From Gaiellasilicea sp963802765 (GTDB lineage Bacteria; Actinomycetota; Thermoleophilia; Gaiellales; Gaiellaceae): 64,000 nucleotides of DNA. Positions 27,694 to 36,968 of this stretch are shown here, piece after piece. The notes under the pieces are model-generated. The model was not told the DNA's origin. It made no database searches and was given only the letters and a program-made list of their open reading frames with translations. The stretch spans positions 62,001-126,000 of the forward strand of contig CAWDJZ010000018.1 in NCBI GenBank assembly GCA_963802765.1, given 5' to 3'. The translations under genes and the position numbers were made by a program. Every line of letters begins with the position of its first letter. The first letter of the stretch is position 1.

Positions 27694-28710
27694 ATGCGCT
27701 ACAAGCTTCTCGGCAGAAGCGGCCTTCGCGTCAGCGAACTGGCCCTCGGGACGATGACCTTCGGGCCCGACTGGGGCTGGGGCGCCGACGCCGACGAGAG
27801 CCGGCGGATCTTCGAGCGGTACGACGAGGCCGGCGGGAACTTCGTCGACACCGCCAACAACTACACCGACGGCACGAGCGAGGGCCTCGTCGGCGAGCTC
27901 ACGGAGTCGCAGCGGGAGCGCTGGGTGGTCGCCACCAAGTACTCGCTCAGCCTCGATCCGAACGACCCGAACGCCGGCGGCAACCATCGCAAGAGCCTCG
28001 TCCGCTCGCTCGAGCAGAGCCTCCGCCGCCTGCGCACCGACTACGTCGACCTGCTCTGGCTCCACATGCGCGACGCGACGACGCCGATCGAGGAGGCCGT
28101 GCGCGCGCTCGACGACCAGGTCCGGCTCGGCAAGGTGCTGTACGTCGGCATCTCCGACTCGCCCGCCTGGGTCGCGGCGCAGGCGAACACGATCGCCGAC
28201 CTGCGTGGCTGGTCGCCGTTCGTCGCGCTGCAGATCCCCTACAGCGTCGCCTCGCGCCAGCCCGAGCGGGAGCTGCTCCCGATGGCGTCGTCGCTCGGGC
28301 TCGCGCTCGTGCCGTGGGGCGTCCTCGGAGCCGGGATCCTGACCGGCAAGCCCGCATCCGAGCGGCGCTGGCCCGAGGACCGCGTCAGCGAGAAGACCGA
28401 GCAGCTCGTCGAGCTCCTGCAGAGCATCGCCGCCGCGCACGGCGCCACGGCCGCCCAGGTGGCGATCGCGTGGCTGCTCGGAGCGGGCGGCCCGCCGACG
28501 ATCGTCCCGATCGTGGGCGCCCGCACCGAGGCGCAGATCGTCGAGAACCTCGGTGCGCTCCAGCTCGAGCTGACAGCCGAGGAGCGTGGCGAGCTGGACG
28601 AGGCGGGTGCGCCGGAGCTGGGCTTCCCGCGCTCGTTCCTCGAGTCCGAAGACGTGCGCGGCCTGATCTACGGAGAGACGTGGGAGCGCCTGGAGGCAGT
28701 CGCCCGCTGA
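27694..28710 (+). CDS. Aldo/keto reductase
   Basis: A 338-residue NADPH-dependent (alpha/beta)8-barrel reductase. The catalytic tetrad is visible: Asp and Tyr in NFVDTANNYTDGTSE, Lys in VVATKYSLS and His in LLWLHMRDA. The C-terminal cofactor-binding stretch IVPIVGARTEAQIVENLGAL is typical of the YajO/tas-like AKR group. ATG at 27694 is preceded by AAAGGA. The frame is intact. The divergent ArsR-like gene probably regulates it. Substrate aldehyde or ketone is unknown; a detoxification or oxidoreductive-stress role is a general inference for this family. Confidence 0.92.
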   Translation: MRYKLLGRSGLRVSELALGTMTFGPDWGWGADADESRRIFERYDEAGGNFVDTANNYTDGTSEGLVGELTESQRERWVVATKYSLSLDPNDPNAGGNHRKSLVRSLEQSLRRLRTDYVDLLWLHMRDATTPIEEAVRALDDQVRLGKVLYVGISDSPAWVAAQANTIADLRGWSPFVALQIPYSVASRQPERELLPMASSLGLALVPWGVLGAGILTGKPASERRWPEDRVSEKTEQLVELLQSIAAAHGATAAQVAIAWLLGAGGPPTIVPIVGARTEAQIVENLGALQLELTAEERGELDEAGAPELGFPRSFLESEDVRGLIYGETWERLEAVAR

Positions 28711-28752
28711 TCCGGCCGACCACGAGAGCGCGGTTACTATCGGGCACTTGCC

Positions 28753-29796
28753 GTGAGAATCCCGCGCGTCTCGGCTCCGCCCTTCGCCCGCTTTCTCCTC
28801 CGGCGCGCCGCGGCGCTCGTCCTGCTCTGCCTCGGCATCACGTTCGTCGCCTTCGCGTTCACGCAGCTCGTTCCCGGCGATCCGGTCGCCGCCAACCTCG
28901 GCGAGCAGGCCGCCGCCGACCCGGCCGCCGTTCAGGCGTTCGAGGAGCGCTACGGGCTCGACGAGCCGGTGCCGGTCCAGTACTTGCGCTATCTGACGAA
29001 CCTCCTCCAGGGCGACCTCGGCGAGTCGCTCCAGGATCACCAGCCGGTCCGGCAGAACCTCGCCACGTACGTGCCGGCGACGGCGGAGCTCGCGATCTTC
29101 TCCACGCTGATCGCGATCCTCGTCGGCGTCCCCTTCGGGGTCATCGCCGCGGTCCGCTGGAACCGACCGACCGATCACGCGCTCCGCGTCGTCTCGCTCG
29201 CGGGCATCTCGATGCCCACGTTCTGGGTCGCGCTCGTCGCGCTGTACGTCTTCTTCTTCCGGCTCGGCTGGTTCCCGGGCGGAGACCGGCTCGACCCGGG
29301 TGTGCTCGCGCCGCCGCACAAGACGGGCGCGTACACGATCGACGCCCTGCTCGCCGGGCAGTGGAGCACGGCCTGGAACGCGCTCCACCACCTGATGCTG
29401 CCGGCGCTCGTGCTCGCCGCCTTCAACGTCGCCCTCCTGACGCGGTACACGCGCTCGGCAGTGCTCGAGGTGATCCGGAACGACTACGTCCGTGCCGCAC
29501 GCGCGAAGGGGCTGGCCGAGTCGACCGTGCTCGTGCGGCATGTGCTCCGCGCCGCGCTCCCCTCCGTCGTGACGGTGATCGGGCTCATCTTCGCGAACGT
29601 GCTGACGGGCACCGTGCTCGTGGAGACGATCTTCGCCTGGCCGGGAGTCGGCCAGTACGCCTACCGCAGCGCGGTCACGCTCGACCTGCCCTCGATCATG
29701 GGCGTCAGCCTCTTCGTCGCGTTCGTCTACATCGTCGTCAACTTCGTCGTGGACGTGCTCTACGGCGTCATCGACCCGCGGATCCGCGTCACATGA
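28753..29796 (+). CDS. Dipeptide/oligopeptide ABC transporter permease (DppB type)
   Basis: A 347-residue membrane protein. It has an N-terminal transmembrane helix (VLLCLGITFVAFAFTQLVPG), the extended extracytoplasmic region GDPVAANLGEQ...YGLDEPVPVQYLRYL, and the coupling-helix motif around NDYVRAARAKGLAESTVLVRH. It ends with RIRVT. The DYVRAARAKG EAA loop and PGDP motif are diagnostic for DppB/OppB-type permeases. GTG at 28753. It is the first gene of the complete five-gene importer operon; the next gene overlaps it by 4 nt. Peptides or other solutes such as nickel chelates are possible cargo. Confidence 0.94.
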   Translation: MRIPRVSAPPFARFLLRRAAALVLLCLGITFVAFAFTQLVPGDPVAANLGEQAAADPAAVQAFEERYGLDEPVPVQYLRYLTNLLQGDLGESLQDHQPVRQNLATYVPATAELAIFSTLIAILVGVPFGVIAAVRWNRPTDHALRVVSLAGISMPTFWVALVALYVFFFRLGWFPGGDRLDPGVLAPPHKTGAYTIDALLAGQWSTAWNALHHLMLPALVLAAFNVALLTRYTRSAVLEVIRNDYVRAARAKGLAESTVLVRHVLRAALPSVVTVIGLIFANVLTGTVLVETIFAWPGVGQYAYRSAVTLDLPSIMGVSLFVAFVYIVVNFVVDVLYGVIDPRIRVT

Positions 29797-30680
29797 GTAC
29801 AACCGTCGCGCCGGAAGAGCATCTGCCCGCGCGCTCGTTCGCGGACTGGATCCGCCCCCTGGCGCGACAGCCGCTCACCGTCGCGGGGGTGGCGATCGCC
29901 CTGATGTGGCTGCTCGTCGCCGTCTTCGCCCCGCTCGTGGCGCCCTACGACCCGCTCGAGCAGTCGTTCACCCCCTTCTCGCCGCCCTCGACCGAGCACC
30001 TCTTCGGTACCGACGAGCTCGGCCGCGACGTGTTCTCGCGGGTCGTCTACGGGGCCCGCATCTCCCTGCCGCTCGGGCTCTTGCTCGTCGTGCTCGCCTC
30101 GACGATCGGAGGCGTCCTCGGCGCGCTCGGGGGCTACTTCCGCGGCTGGGTCGACGGCACCGTCATGCGCACCGCCGACCTCGTCTTCGCCTTCCCGGCG
30201 ATCATCCTGGCGATGGTCGTGACGGCCGCGCTCGGACGCGGGCTCACGAACGCCGTCCTCGCCCTCGTGATCGTCGCCTGGCCGTCCTATGCGCGCGTCG
30301 TCCGCAGTCTCGTGCTCTCGGTCGGGGAGTCGGAGTACGTCTGGGCGGCGCGGCTGCTGGGCTCGTCGTCCAGGCGCGCGCTCGTGCGCGACGTGCTCCC
30401 GAACGTGGCCGGCCCGGTGCTCGTTCTCGCGACGCTCGATGTAGGCAGCGCGATCCTGCTCCTCTCGGGGCTCTCGTTCCTCGGCCTCGGTGCCCAGCCC
30501 CCGACGGCTGAATGGGGCTCGATGGTGGCGACCGGAACGCAGTTCTTCCAGTTCTGGTGGATGGGCACCTTCCCCGGCCTGGCCATCTTCACGGCGGTGC
30601 TGGCATTCAACTTCATCGGTGACAGCCTCCGCGACGTCTTCGATCCCCGGACCGCGCGCGAGTCGAGGGAACGCCTGTGA
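29793..30680 (+). CDS. Dipeptide/oligopeptide ABC transporter permease (DppC type)
   Basis: A 295-residue permease: a cytoplasmic N-terminus, first helix LTVAGVAIALMWLLVAVFAP, the DppC hallmark FSPPSTEHLFGTDELGRDVFSRVVYGARISL, the EAA loop ESEYVWAARLLGSSSRRALVRDVLPN, and C-terminal SLRDVFDPR. It should form the heterodimeric membrane channel with the preceding DppB-like permease. ATG at 29793 overlaps the previous stop (ATGA), and its own stop overlaps the next GTG. The frame is intact. Confidence 0.94.
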   Translation: MSTTVAPEEHLPARSFADWIRPLARQPLTVAGVAIALMWLLVAVFAPLVAPYDPLEQSFTPFSPPSTEHLFGTDELGRDVFSRVVYGARISLPLGLLLVVLASTIGGVLGALGGYFRGWVDGTVMRTADLVFAFPAIILAMVVTAALGRGLTNAVLALVIVAWPSYARVVRSLVLSVGESEYVWAARLLGSSSRRALVRDVLPNVAGPVLVLATLDVGSAILLLSGLSFLGLGAQPPTAEWGSMVATGTQFFQFWWMGTFPGLAIFTAVLAFNFIGDSLRDVFDPRTARESRERL

Positions 30681-31642
30681 GTGCGCTGCTGGAGGTCGAA
30701 GGCCTGCGGGTCGGTCTGCCCACGCCGGCCGGCCGCGTGACGGTGGTCGACGGGATCGACTACCGCGTCGAGCCCGGCGAGGTCTTCGGGATCGCCGGCG
30801 AGAGCGGCAGCGGCAAGACGATGTCCGTGCTCGCGCTGATGGGGCTGCTGCCGCCCGGAGCCCGGGTCGAGGGGCGCGCTGTCTTCGCGGGGCGCGACCT
30901 GCTCCGGCTGCGTCCGGGGGAGCTGCGGCGGATCTGCGGCCGTGAGCTGGCGATGGTCTTCCAGGACCCGATGACGTCGCTCCACCCGATGCTGTCCGTC
31001 GGGACGCAGCTCACCGAGCACGTGCGCAGGCATCTCGGGCTGGGGCGGCGCGACGCGGCCGCCCGCGCCCTCGAGCTCCTGCGGGAGGTGCGGATCCCCG
31101 ACCCGGAGGGGTCGCTGAACGCGTTTCCGCACCAGTTCTCCGGGGGCATGCGACAGCGGATCGCGATCGCCATCGCGCTCGCGTGCGGGCCGACGCTGCT
31201 CGTCGCAGACGAGCCCACGACGGCGCTCGACGTCACCGTGCAGGCGGGGATCATCCGACTTCTCGATCGGCTCCGGCGCGAGTCGGGGCTCGCGATCGTC
31301 CTGATCTCGCACGATCTCGGGGTGCTCTCGGCGATCGCCGACCGGGTCGCGGTGTTCTACGCGGGCCGCATCGTCGAGGGCGGCGTCCGCGAGGACGTGC
31401 TCGGCCGGCCCCGGCACCCGTACACGCGCGGCCTCCTCGACGCTCTCCCCCATCCCGAGGCCCCCGCCTCCCCGCTCGTCGCGATCCCGGGAATGCCGCC
31501 GGCGCCGGGCCGCATCCCGCCCGGCTGTTCCTTCCATCCGCGCTGCCCGTACGCGCTCGATTCCTGCAGCCAGTCGGTTCCTCCGCTCGCACCCGTGAAC
31601 GGCCGCACGCTCGCCTGTCCCGTCGATCCCCTGCGCGCATGA
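30677..31642 (+). CDS. Dipeptide/oligopeptide ABC transporter ATP-binding protein (DppD type)
   Basis: A 321-residue ABC ATPase. Walker A GESGSGKT, Q-loop VFQDPMTSLHPMLSVG, signature FSGGMRQRI, Walker B LLVADEPTTALD and the H-loop ISHDLG are all in place. The oligopeptide-transporter C-terminal extension contains the GCSFHPRCPYALDSC cysteine cluster, which in some family members binds an iron-sulfur cluster. The GTG start overlaps the permease stop. It pairs with the following ATPase to drive import. Confidence 0.94.
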   Translation: MSALLEVEGLRVGLPTPAGRVTVVDGIDYRVEPGEVFGIAGESGSGKTMSVLALMGLLPPGARVEGRAVFAGRDLLRLRPGELRRICGRELAMVFQDPMTSLHPMLSVGTQLTEHVRRHLGLGRRDAAARALELLREVRIPDPEGSLNAFPHQFSGGMRQRIAIAIALACGPTLLVADEPTTALDVTVQAGIIRLLDRLRRESGLAIVLISHDLGVLSAIADRVAVFYAGRIVEGGVREDVLGRPRHPYTRGLLDALPHPEAPASPLVAIPGMPPAPGRIPPGCSFHPRCPYALDSCSQSVPPLAPVNGRTLACPVDPLRA

Positions 31643-32724
31643 CCACGCTGGCGCAGCAGCCCGCCCATCCGGCCGCCCTCGCCCTCGAGGACGTCGTCGT
31701 CGAGTACGAGCGGCGGGACCTCGGCCCCGTGCGCGCCGTCGCGGGCGCCAGCGTCGAGGTCGCACAGGGGCAGATCGTCGGCCTCGTGGGCGAGTCCGGC
31801 TGCGGCAAGTCGACGCTCGCTCGCGCGGCCGTCGGGATGGTGGCGCCGCTCGCCGGGTCGATCCGCTTTGAGGGTCGTGAGGTGCGACCGCTGTCGCGGG
31901 GCGCCCGGCCGCGGGAGCTCGCGCGTCTCCAGATGGTGTTCCAGAACCCCTTCTCGTCGCTCAACCCACGCCGGAAGGTCGGCGAGCAGATCGGCGAAGC
32001 GCTGAGCACGCTCCGCCTCGGCACGCGGGCGCAGCGGCCGGCGCGGATCGCGCAGCTGCTCGACCAGGTCGGCTTGGCGGCCGGTGCGGCCCGCGGCTAC
32101 CCGCACGAGTTCTCGGGTGGACAGCGGCAGCGGATCGCGATCGCCCGGGCGCTCGCCGCGAACCCGTCGGTGATCGTCCTGGACGAGCCGCTGGCCTCGC
32201 TCGACGCGTCGGCGCAGGCGCAGATCGCGAACCTCCTCGCCGGCCTCGCCCGCGAGCTCGAGCTCGGGCTCCTGCTCATCTCGCACGACCTCGCGATCGT
32301 CCGTCACGTCGCCGACGTCGTCGCGGTGATGTACCTCGGCCAGATCGTCGAGCGGGCGCCGACGAGGGAGCTCTGGGCGACGCCTCTGCATCCGTACAGC
32401 GAGGCCCTGATCGGCGCCGTGCCGCGCGCGGACGGCGCCGGCGTTCTACCCGAGGCGCTGCCGGGCGAGGTGCCCGACCCGTCGAAGCCGCCAACCGGTT
32501 GCCGTTTCCACACGCGCTGTCCCTACGCCTTCGATCGCTGTCGCTCCGAAGAGCCTCCGCTCGTCGAGCTCGCACCCGGCCGCTCGGCCGCGTGCTGGCT
32601 GCAGACGCCGGGCGAGCCGCCCGCGCCTCCTGCCGTCAAGGCACGGCAGCGAGAGGTTGGCGCCCGCCGCACCCGCGGAGTAGGCTCGAAACTCGCCACC
32701 GAGAGGGAAGGAGAGGGCCCATGA
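31639..32724 (+). CDS. Dipeptide/oligopeptide ABC transporter ATP-binding protein (DppF type)
   Basis: A 361-residue ABC ATPase with Walker A GESGCGKS, Q-loop VFQNPFSSLNPRRKVG, signature FSGGQRQRI, Walker B VIVLDEPLASLD and H-loop ISHDLAIV. The C-terminal region GCRFHTRCPYAFDRC matches the partner ATPase. ATG at 31639 overlaps the preceding stop by 4 nt. The last ~30 residues are Arg/Glu-rich and are encoded partly by the ribosome-binding region of the next gene, so the natural C-terminus may be poorly constrained. It is coupled to the binding-protein gene by an ATGA overlap. Confidence 0.93.
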   Translation: MTTLAQQPAHPAALALEDVVVEYERRDLGPVRAVAGASVEVAQGQIVGLVGESGCGKSTLARAAVGMVAPLAGSIRFEGREVRPLSRGARPRELARLQMVFQNPFSSLNPRRKVGEQIGEALSTLRLGTRAQRPARIAQLLDQVGLAAGAARGYPHEFSGGQRQRIAIARALAANPSVIVLDEPLASLDASAQAQIANLLAGLARELELGLLLISHDLAIVRHVADVVAVMYLGQIVERAPTRELWATPLHPYSEALIGAVPRADGAGVLPEALPGEVPDPSKPPTGCRFHTRCPYAFDRCRSEEPPLVELAPGRSAACWLQTPGEPPAPPAVKARQREVGARRTRGVGSKLATEREGEGP

Positions 32725-34322
32725 CACGCAGGGTTCGGAGCAAGGCGGCGCTGGTCGCCGGGGTCGCGCTCGTCGCGGCGGCCGCGTACGGGGTCTCGAC
32801 GGGGTCGGCCGGGCCGGCCGTCGACACCCTCGTCGTCGACCGCTCGTTCGAGATCAGAACCGCCGACCCGCAGCGGGCCTTCGAGCCGACCGCGTCGATC
32901 GTGAACCGCGGGATGTACGACACGCTCCTGACGTTCAGGGGCAGCGACGTCTCGAAGCCGGTGCTGATGGCAGCGCGGGGCTACAAGGTCTCGAGCGACG
33001 CGAAGACGTACACGTTCGAGCTTCGGCGCGACATCCGTTTCGCCGACGGGACGCCGATGACCGCGGCCGACGTCGTCTTCTCGTTCCGCAGGTTGATCAA
33101 CCTCAAGGGCAATCCGGCCTTCTTGCTCGGCGGCGTGACGGCCTCCTCGCGCGGGACGCACACGGTGATCCTCCGCTCGAAGACACCGAACACGGCAATC
33201 CCCGCGATCGTGGCGAACACGTCGCTCGGGATCGTGAACTCGAAGCTCGCCCGCGCGAACGGCGCCACAGACAAGCCCGGTGCCGACAAGACCGACAAGG
33301 CGGAGAAATGGTTCAACTCGTCGGCGTCGAAGGGCGCCGGCAGCGGCCCGTACGTGCTGACCGAGTACAGCACGACGTCGCGGATCGTCCTCGACCAGAA
33401 CCCGAGCTACTGGGGCCGGAAGCCGGCGTTCGAGCGCGTCGTCGTCCGCAACATGGTCGCCGCGACGCAGTTCATCAACATTCAGCGCGGCCAGCACGAG
33501 GTCGCGATCGACCTCTCCGCCCAGCAGGCCGACTCGCTGAAGTCGAACAACCGGCTCAAGGTGCAGACGCAGCCGTCGACCTGGGTGTTCTGGCTCTTCG
33601 CCAACAACAACCCATCGATCTCCACCGCAACCTCGAACAAGCGCTTCCAGAACGGCGTCCGCGCGGCGCTGGACTATCCGTCCTTCGTACAACTCGCGGG
33701 CGGTGGAGCGATCCAGGCGCGAGGGATCATCCCGTCGATGTTCCTCGGGTCGCTGCCACCGCGGGGTGCGGTGAAGCGTGACCTGAACAAGGCGAAGAGC
33801 GAGATCGCCGCCTCCGGCGTCGGGACACAGTCGTTCACGCTCGAGTTCCCAAGCGATCTCACGATCAACGGCGTCGCCTTCACGACACTCGCTCAGCGGG
33901 TGCAGGCGAATCTCGAGGAGGCGGGGCTCCAGGTCCAGCTCGCGGGCGCTCCGGTCGGAACCTGGCTGGACAAGTACCGCAGCGGCAAGATGGCCTTCGG
34001 GCTCTCCCTGTGGGGCCCGGACTACCCGGACCCGGCTGACTACCTCGCCTTCATGCCGGGCGAGCTGGTCGGGCTCCGCGTGGGCTGGAAGAAGGGGTCC
34101 GACGCCGCGCTCGAGCGGCTCGCCGCGAGGGCGCGGGTCACCACGAGCGACGTCGCAAGGGCGCCGATGTACCGGCAGATCCAGAACCGGCTGAACGCGT
34201 CGGGGCCGTACTTCCCGCTGATCCAGCCGACGCAGGTCTTCGCCGCCACGAGCGATCTCCAGGGCGCGGTATTCAACCCGCTCTACTCGATCGACGTGCG
34301 CCTGCCGCGGCCGGCGGGCTAG
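32721..34322 (+). CDS. ABC transporter substrate-binding protein, peptide/nickel family (SBP family 5)
   Basis: A 533-residue secreted solute receptor. A basic N-terminus and hydrophobic stretch (AALVAGVALVAAAAYGVSTG) form an export signal; no lipobox cysteine is evident, so membrane anchoring is unclear. Family-5 hallmarks are present: TLVVDRSFEIRTADPQRAF, AKTYTFELRRDIRFADGTPMTAADVVFSFRRL, GSGPYVLTEY and LWGPDYPDPADYL. It would deliver peptides or similar ligands to the DppBCDF-like components encoded upstream. ATG at 32721 follows GGAAGGAGAGGG. The gene ends directly before a strong terminator hairpin, closing the operon. Confidence 0.93.
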   Translation: MTRRVRSKAALVAGVALVAAAAYGVSTGSAGPAVDTLVVDRSFEIRTADPQRAFEPTASIVNRGMYDTLLTFRGSDVSKPVLMAARGYKVSSDAKTYTFELRRDIRFADGTPMTAADVVFSFRRLINLKGNPAFLLGGVTASSRGTHTVILRSKTPNTAIPAIVANTSLGIVNSKLARANGATDKPGADKTDKAEKWFNSSASKGAGSGPYVLTEYSTTSRIVLDQNPSYWGRKPAFERVVVRNMVAATQFINIQRGQHEVAIDLSAQQADSLKSNNRLKVQTQPSTWVFWLFANNNPSISTATSNKRFQNGVRAALDYPSFVQLAGGGAIQARGIIPSMFLGSLPPRGAVKRDLNKAKSEIAASGVGTQSFTLEFPSDLTINGVAFTTLAQRVQANLEEAGLQVQLAGAPVGTWLDKYRSGKMAFGLSLWGPDYPDPADYLAFMPGELVGLRVGWKKGSDAALERLAARARVTTSDVARAPMYRQIQNRLNASGPYFPLIQPTQVFAATSDLQGAVFNPLYSIDVRLPRPAG

Positions 34323-34334
34323 GGCCTCGAGCTC

Positions 34335-34362
34335 GGGGCGGCCGCGCGCTCGCGGCCGCCCC
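34335..34362. terminator. Bidirectional hairpin terminator
   Basis: A perfect 12-bp stem, GGGGCGGCCGCG (34335-34346) with CGCGGCCGCCCC (34351-34362), closes on the 4-nt loop CGCT. It sits in the 44-bp gap between two convergent genes, so it can serve both. No long T-tract follows, as is common in GC-rich actinobacteria. Confidence 0.75.
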
Positions 34363-34366
34363 GGGC

Positions 34367-35497
34367 TCAGGCGTTGACGATCAGGTCGGGCGGGAAGCGG
34401 TTCAGCTTCCGCCCGCCGTTCGGCTCGCAGACGACGACGTCCTCCGTGCGCACGCCGAAGCGGCCGTCGACCAGGATCGACGGCTCGTCCGTGAAGGTCA
34501 TGCCGGCCTCGAGGGACGTGTCGTCCTCCTCGGAGACGAAGGGGCGCTCGTGGACGTCAAGGCCGATCCCGTGTCCCATCCGGTGCTTGAAGCTCGCCCC
34601 GTAACCGGCCGCCTCGATCGGCTCGCGGCAGGCGCGGTTGACCTCGCTCGCGGGCACGCCCGGCCTGAGCGCGGCCCGGCCGGCCTCCTGGGCCGCGAGG
34701 ACGAGCGCGTGCGCGTCGCGAACGTCCGCCTCCGGCTCCCCGACGCAGACCGTACGGCCGAAGTCGGAGCAATAGCCGTCGACGACGGCGCCGAAGTCGA
34801 ACATGACGACGTCGCCCTCCTCGAGGGGCACGGTGCGGGTGTCGTCGGCGGAGCTCTTGCCCTCGCCGAAGCCCGTGAACACGTGGGTGGTGAAAGACGG
34901 GACCCGCGAGCCGTTGACGCGCATCACGTGCTCCACCTCCTCGACGAGGTCGAGCATCGTCGCGCCCGGCAGGACCTTCGGCGCGACCGCGGCCATCGTC
35001 GCGTCGCACACTCCGCACGCCCGCTCCATCACGGCCAGCTCCGCGGGCGACTTCGTCCTCCTGAGCTCGTTCACGAGCGACGACCCGGTGACGAGCCGAT
35101 CGGGCGACACCGCTTTCTCGAGGTGGATCAGGGTCTCGGCCCAGATGCGGTCGCCGACGGCGAGCGTCCGTGCCGCGCCGAGTCCGCGCGCCGCCTCCTC
35201 GAACAGCCTCGGCCCGTCGTCGCGCTCGCTCACGACGACGAGCTCGCCCGGCAGCTCCCCGGCCACGTCGAACAGCGTCATCATCCGCGGCAGCACGAAG
35301 ACCGGCTCGCGGTCAGGTCCGAAGAACGCGCCCGCGACCCAGCCGTGCGCGTACTCCGACTGGCCGAACGTCGGGATCATCCGCTCGACTCCCGTGAGGT
35401 ACTCGAGATCCGAGGAGGGGGCGAGGAAGAGCAGGTCGACCTCGGCCTCGAGCATCCGCTCGGCGAGCCGCCGCCTCCGCTCCGCGTAGTCGAGCAC
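34367..35497 (-). CDS. M24 family metallopeptidase (Xaa-Pro aminopeptidase/dipeptidase-like)
   Basis: An intact 376-residue protein. A creatinase-type N-terminal domain (VDLLFLAPSSDLEYLTGVER) is followed by a pita-bread catalytic domain. Its five metal ligands are all recognisable: Asp in VVMFDFGAV, Asp in CSDFGRTV, His in HRMGHGIGLDVHE, Glu in FTDEPS and Glu in GVRTEDVV. It should cleave Xaa-Pro bonds or a related substrate; creatinase-like activity belongs to the same family and cannot be excluded. It lies convergent to the peptide importer, so intracellular use of imported proline-containing peptides is a reasonable inference. Confidence 0.9.
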   Translation of the reverse strand: MLDYAERRRRLAERMLEAEVDLLFLAPSSDLEYLTGVERMIPTFGQSEYAHGWVAGAFFGPDREPVFVLPRMMTLFDVAGELPGELVVVSERDDGPRLFEEAARGLGAARTLAVGDRIWAETLIHLEKAVSPDRLVTGSSLVNELRRTKSPAELAVMERACGVCDATMAAVAPKVLPGATMLDLVEEVEHVMRVNGSRVPSFTTHVFTGFGEGKSSADDTRTVPLEEGDVVMFDFGAVVDGYCSDFGRTVCVGEPEADVRDAHALVLAAQEAGRAALRPGVPASEVNRACREPIEAAGYGASFKHRMGHGIGLDVHERPFVSEEDDTSLEAGMTFTDEPSILVDGRFGVRTEDVVVCEPNGGRKLNRFPPDLIVNA

Positions 35498-35537
35498 GAT
35501 CGGCGAGTGTAGATGACTAGGGGATAGCGTTCGCGCG

Positions 35538-35858
35538 GTGGCCGGCGACGAGATGGCGATCTACGACCTGCGCGTCACGGTCGAGCGAATCGAGGGGCGC
35601 TCGGTCTGCGGGCTCGAGGTCGGCGACTACTTCGAGCTGACCGAGTCGAGTCGCGTGCGGATCCCGCCGGGGCGGTTCTTCTGCCTCTACGCGCTGCAGT
35701 CGGTGATCCCGCTCCTCCCGGCCAAGCAGCGGCGCCTGCCCGAGTCCGACTGGCTCGAGCAGGACTCGCTCGTCTGCTGCCCCGACCCCGACGAGCGCGT
35801 GATCATGCGGATCGAGCGGATCGGCGAGCGGACGATGCGAACCAGCGACCTGACGTAG
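35538..35858 (+). CDS. TIGR04076 family protein
   Basis: A 106-residue protein matching the TIGR04076 pattern: an N-terminal YDLRVTVERIEG strand pair, GLEVGDYFEL, then the FCLYALQSVIPLLPA segment where other members carry Cys-Pro-His-Ala, and VCCPDPDERVIMRIERI. The role of the family is not established. GTG at 35538 was taken because the frame opens there. The gene is divergent from the M24 peptidase with a 40-bp gap. The following 148 bp (35859-36006) contain no gene I can recognise. Confidence 0.75.
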   Translation: MAGDEMAIYDLRVTVERIEGRSVCGLEVGDYFELTESSRVRIPPGRFFCLYALQSVIPLLPAKQRRLPESDWLEQDSLVCCPDPDERVIMRIERIGERTMRTSDLT

Positions 35859-36006
35859 GCCCTTCCAGCAATGCACGCCCGCTGGCCCGCGATCAGCGGC
35901 GCGAGACCACCCGCGCCTTGCCAGGTTCCGGCCTGCGCCGCGGACGCGGCGGCTCTGCTTGGTGCTCGCGACCCAGAAGCTAGACAGCATCACTGGAAGG
36001 GGCACA

Positions 36007-36909
36007 GTGCAATTCGGCCTCGGGATCCAGTCGGACAAGAGCCCGGCCGAGTACGCCGCGCTCGCGCGTCTCGCGGAGGCAGGCGGCTTCGACGTCGTCT
36101 CCGTCTACCACGATCTGCTCTACCAGCCCGCGATCGTGCCGCTCATCCTGATCGCGCAGGCGACCGAGCGCGTGCGGGTAGGCCCGGCCGCCCTGAACCC
36201 CTACACGCTGCATCCGGTCGAGATCGCCGGCCAGATCGCCTCGCTCGACACCGTCTCGAACGGTCGCGCGTATCTCGGCCTCGTCCAGGGCGCCTGGCTG
36301 GAGGAGCTCGGTTTGCGCGAGGAGCGGCCGCTGACGGCGCTGCGCGAGGCTGTGACCGTGATCCGGAAGCTCCTGGCGGGCGATCGCAGCGGCTTCGCCG
36401 GGACGCGTTTCAGCCTCGCCCTCGGCCAGGGGTTTCACTACGAGCCGCTCCGCCGCGACGTGCCGCTCCTGCTCGGGACGTGGGGGAGGCGTACCGCCGC
36501 GTTCGCGGGCGAGGTCGGCGCCGCGGAGGTGAAGCTGGGCGGCTCTGCGAACCCGGAGCTGGTGCCTGTCGTCCGCGACTGGATCGGCTCGGACGAGGTC
36601 GGCATCGTCCTCGGCGCCGTGACCGTCGTCGACGAGGACGGCGACGCCGCCCGCGCCCGGGCCCGCGCTGCGGTCGAGCTCTACCTCCCGATCGTGGCGC
36701 GCCGCGATCCGACGCTCGAGCTCGGCCCCGCCGACGACCCGCCGCTCGAGCGATTCGTCTTCGCCGGGACGCCTGCGGAGGTGATCGAGCACGTGGAGCG
36801 CGCCTTTGCCGCGGGAGCGTCGAGGATCGAGTTCGGGACGCCCACGGGACTGACGACGGCGCGCGGTGTCCAACTGCTGGCGGAGCAGGTCCTGCCGCAC
36901 TTCCGCTGA
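36007..36909 (+). CDS. LLM class flavin-dependent oxidoreductase (luciferase-like, F420 or FMN)
   Basis: A 300-residue (alpha/beta)8-barrel protein of the luciferase-like monooxygenase superfamily: FGLGIQSDKSPAEYAALARLAEAGGFD at the N-terminus, RVRVGPAALNPYTLHPVEIA, SNGRAYLGLVQG and FVFAGTPAEVIEHVERAF. The pattern resembles F420-dependent methylene-H4MPT reductase-like actinobacterial members, so F420 is a likelier cofactor than FMN. GTG at 36007 is chosen because the conserved QFGLG strand begins there; GTG at 35959 would add 16 non-conserved residues. Substrate unknown. Confidence 0.85.
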   Translation: MQFGLGIQSDKSPAEYAALARLAEAGGFDVVSVYHDLLYQPAIVPLILIAQATERVRVGPAALNPYTLHPVEIAGQIASLDTVSNGRAYLGLVQGAWLEELGLREERPLTALREAVTVIRKLLAGDRSGFAGTRFSLALGQGFHYEPLRRDVPLLLGTWGRRTAAFAGEVGAAEVKLGGSANPELVPVVRDWIGSDEVGIVLGAVTVVDEDGDAARARARAAVELYLPIVARRDPTLELGPADDPPLERFVFAGTPAEVIEHVERAFAAGASRIEFGTPTGLTTARGVQLLAEQVLPHFR

Positions 36910-36956
36910 GCCGGCGGATCCCCTAGGGTCGCGCTGACATGTCAAGTTGGTGGCAC

Positions 36957-36966
36957 AAGGAGGGGG
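36957..36966 (+). promoter_or_regulatory. Strong ribosome binding site that sets the binding-protein start
   Basis: AAGGAGGGGG lies with its AGGAGG core 5 nt before GTG 36969. It decides against the in-frame ATG at 36939, which would place this site inside the coding region. Confidence 0.65.
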
Positions 36967-36968
36967 CC

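Noticed and set aside
36935..36944. TGACATGTCA palindrome before the amino-acid binding-protein gene as an operator
   Set aside because: Only 10 bp, no second half-site or regulator gene nearby; too weak to call.
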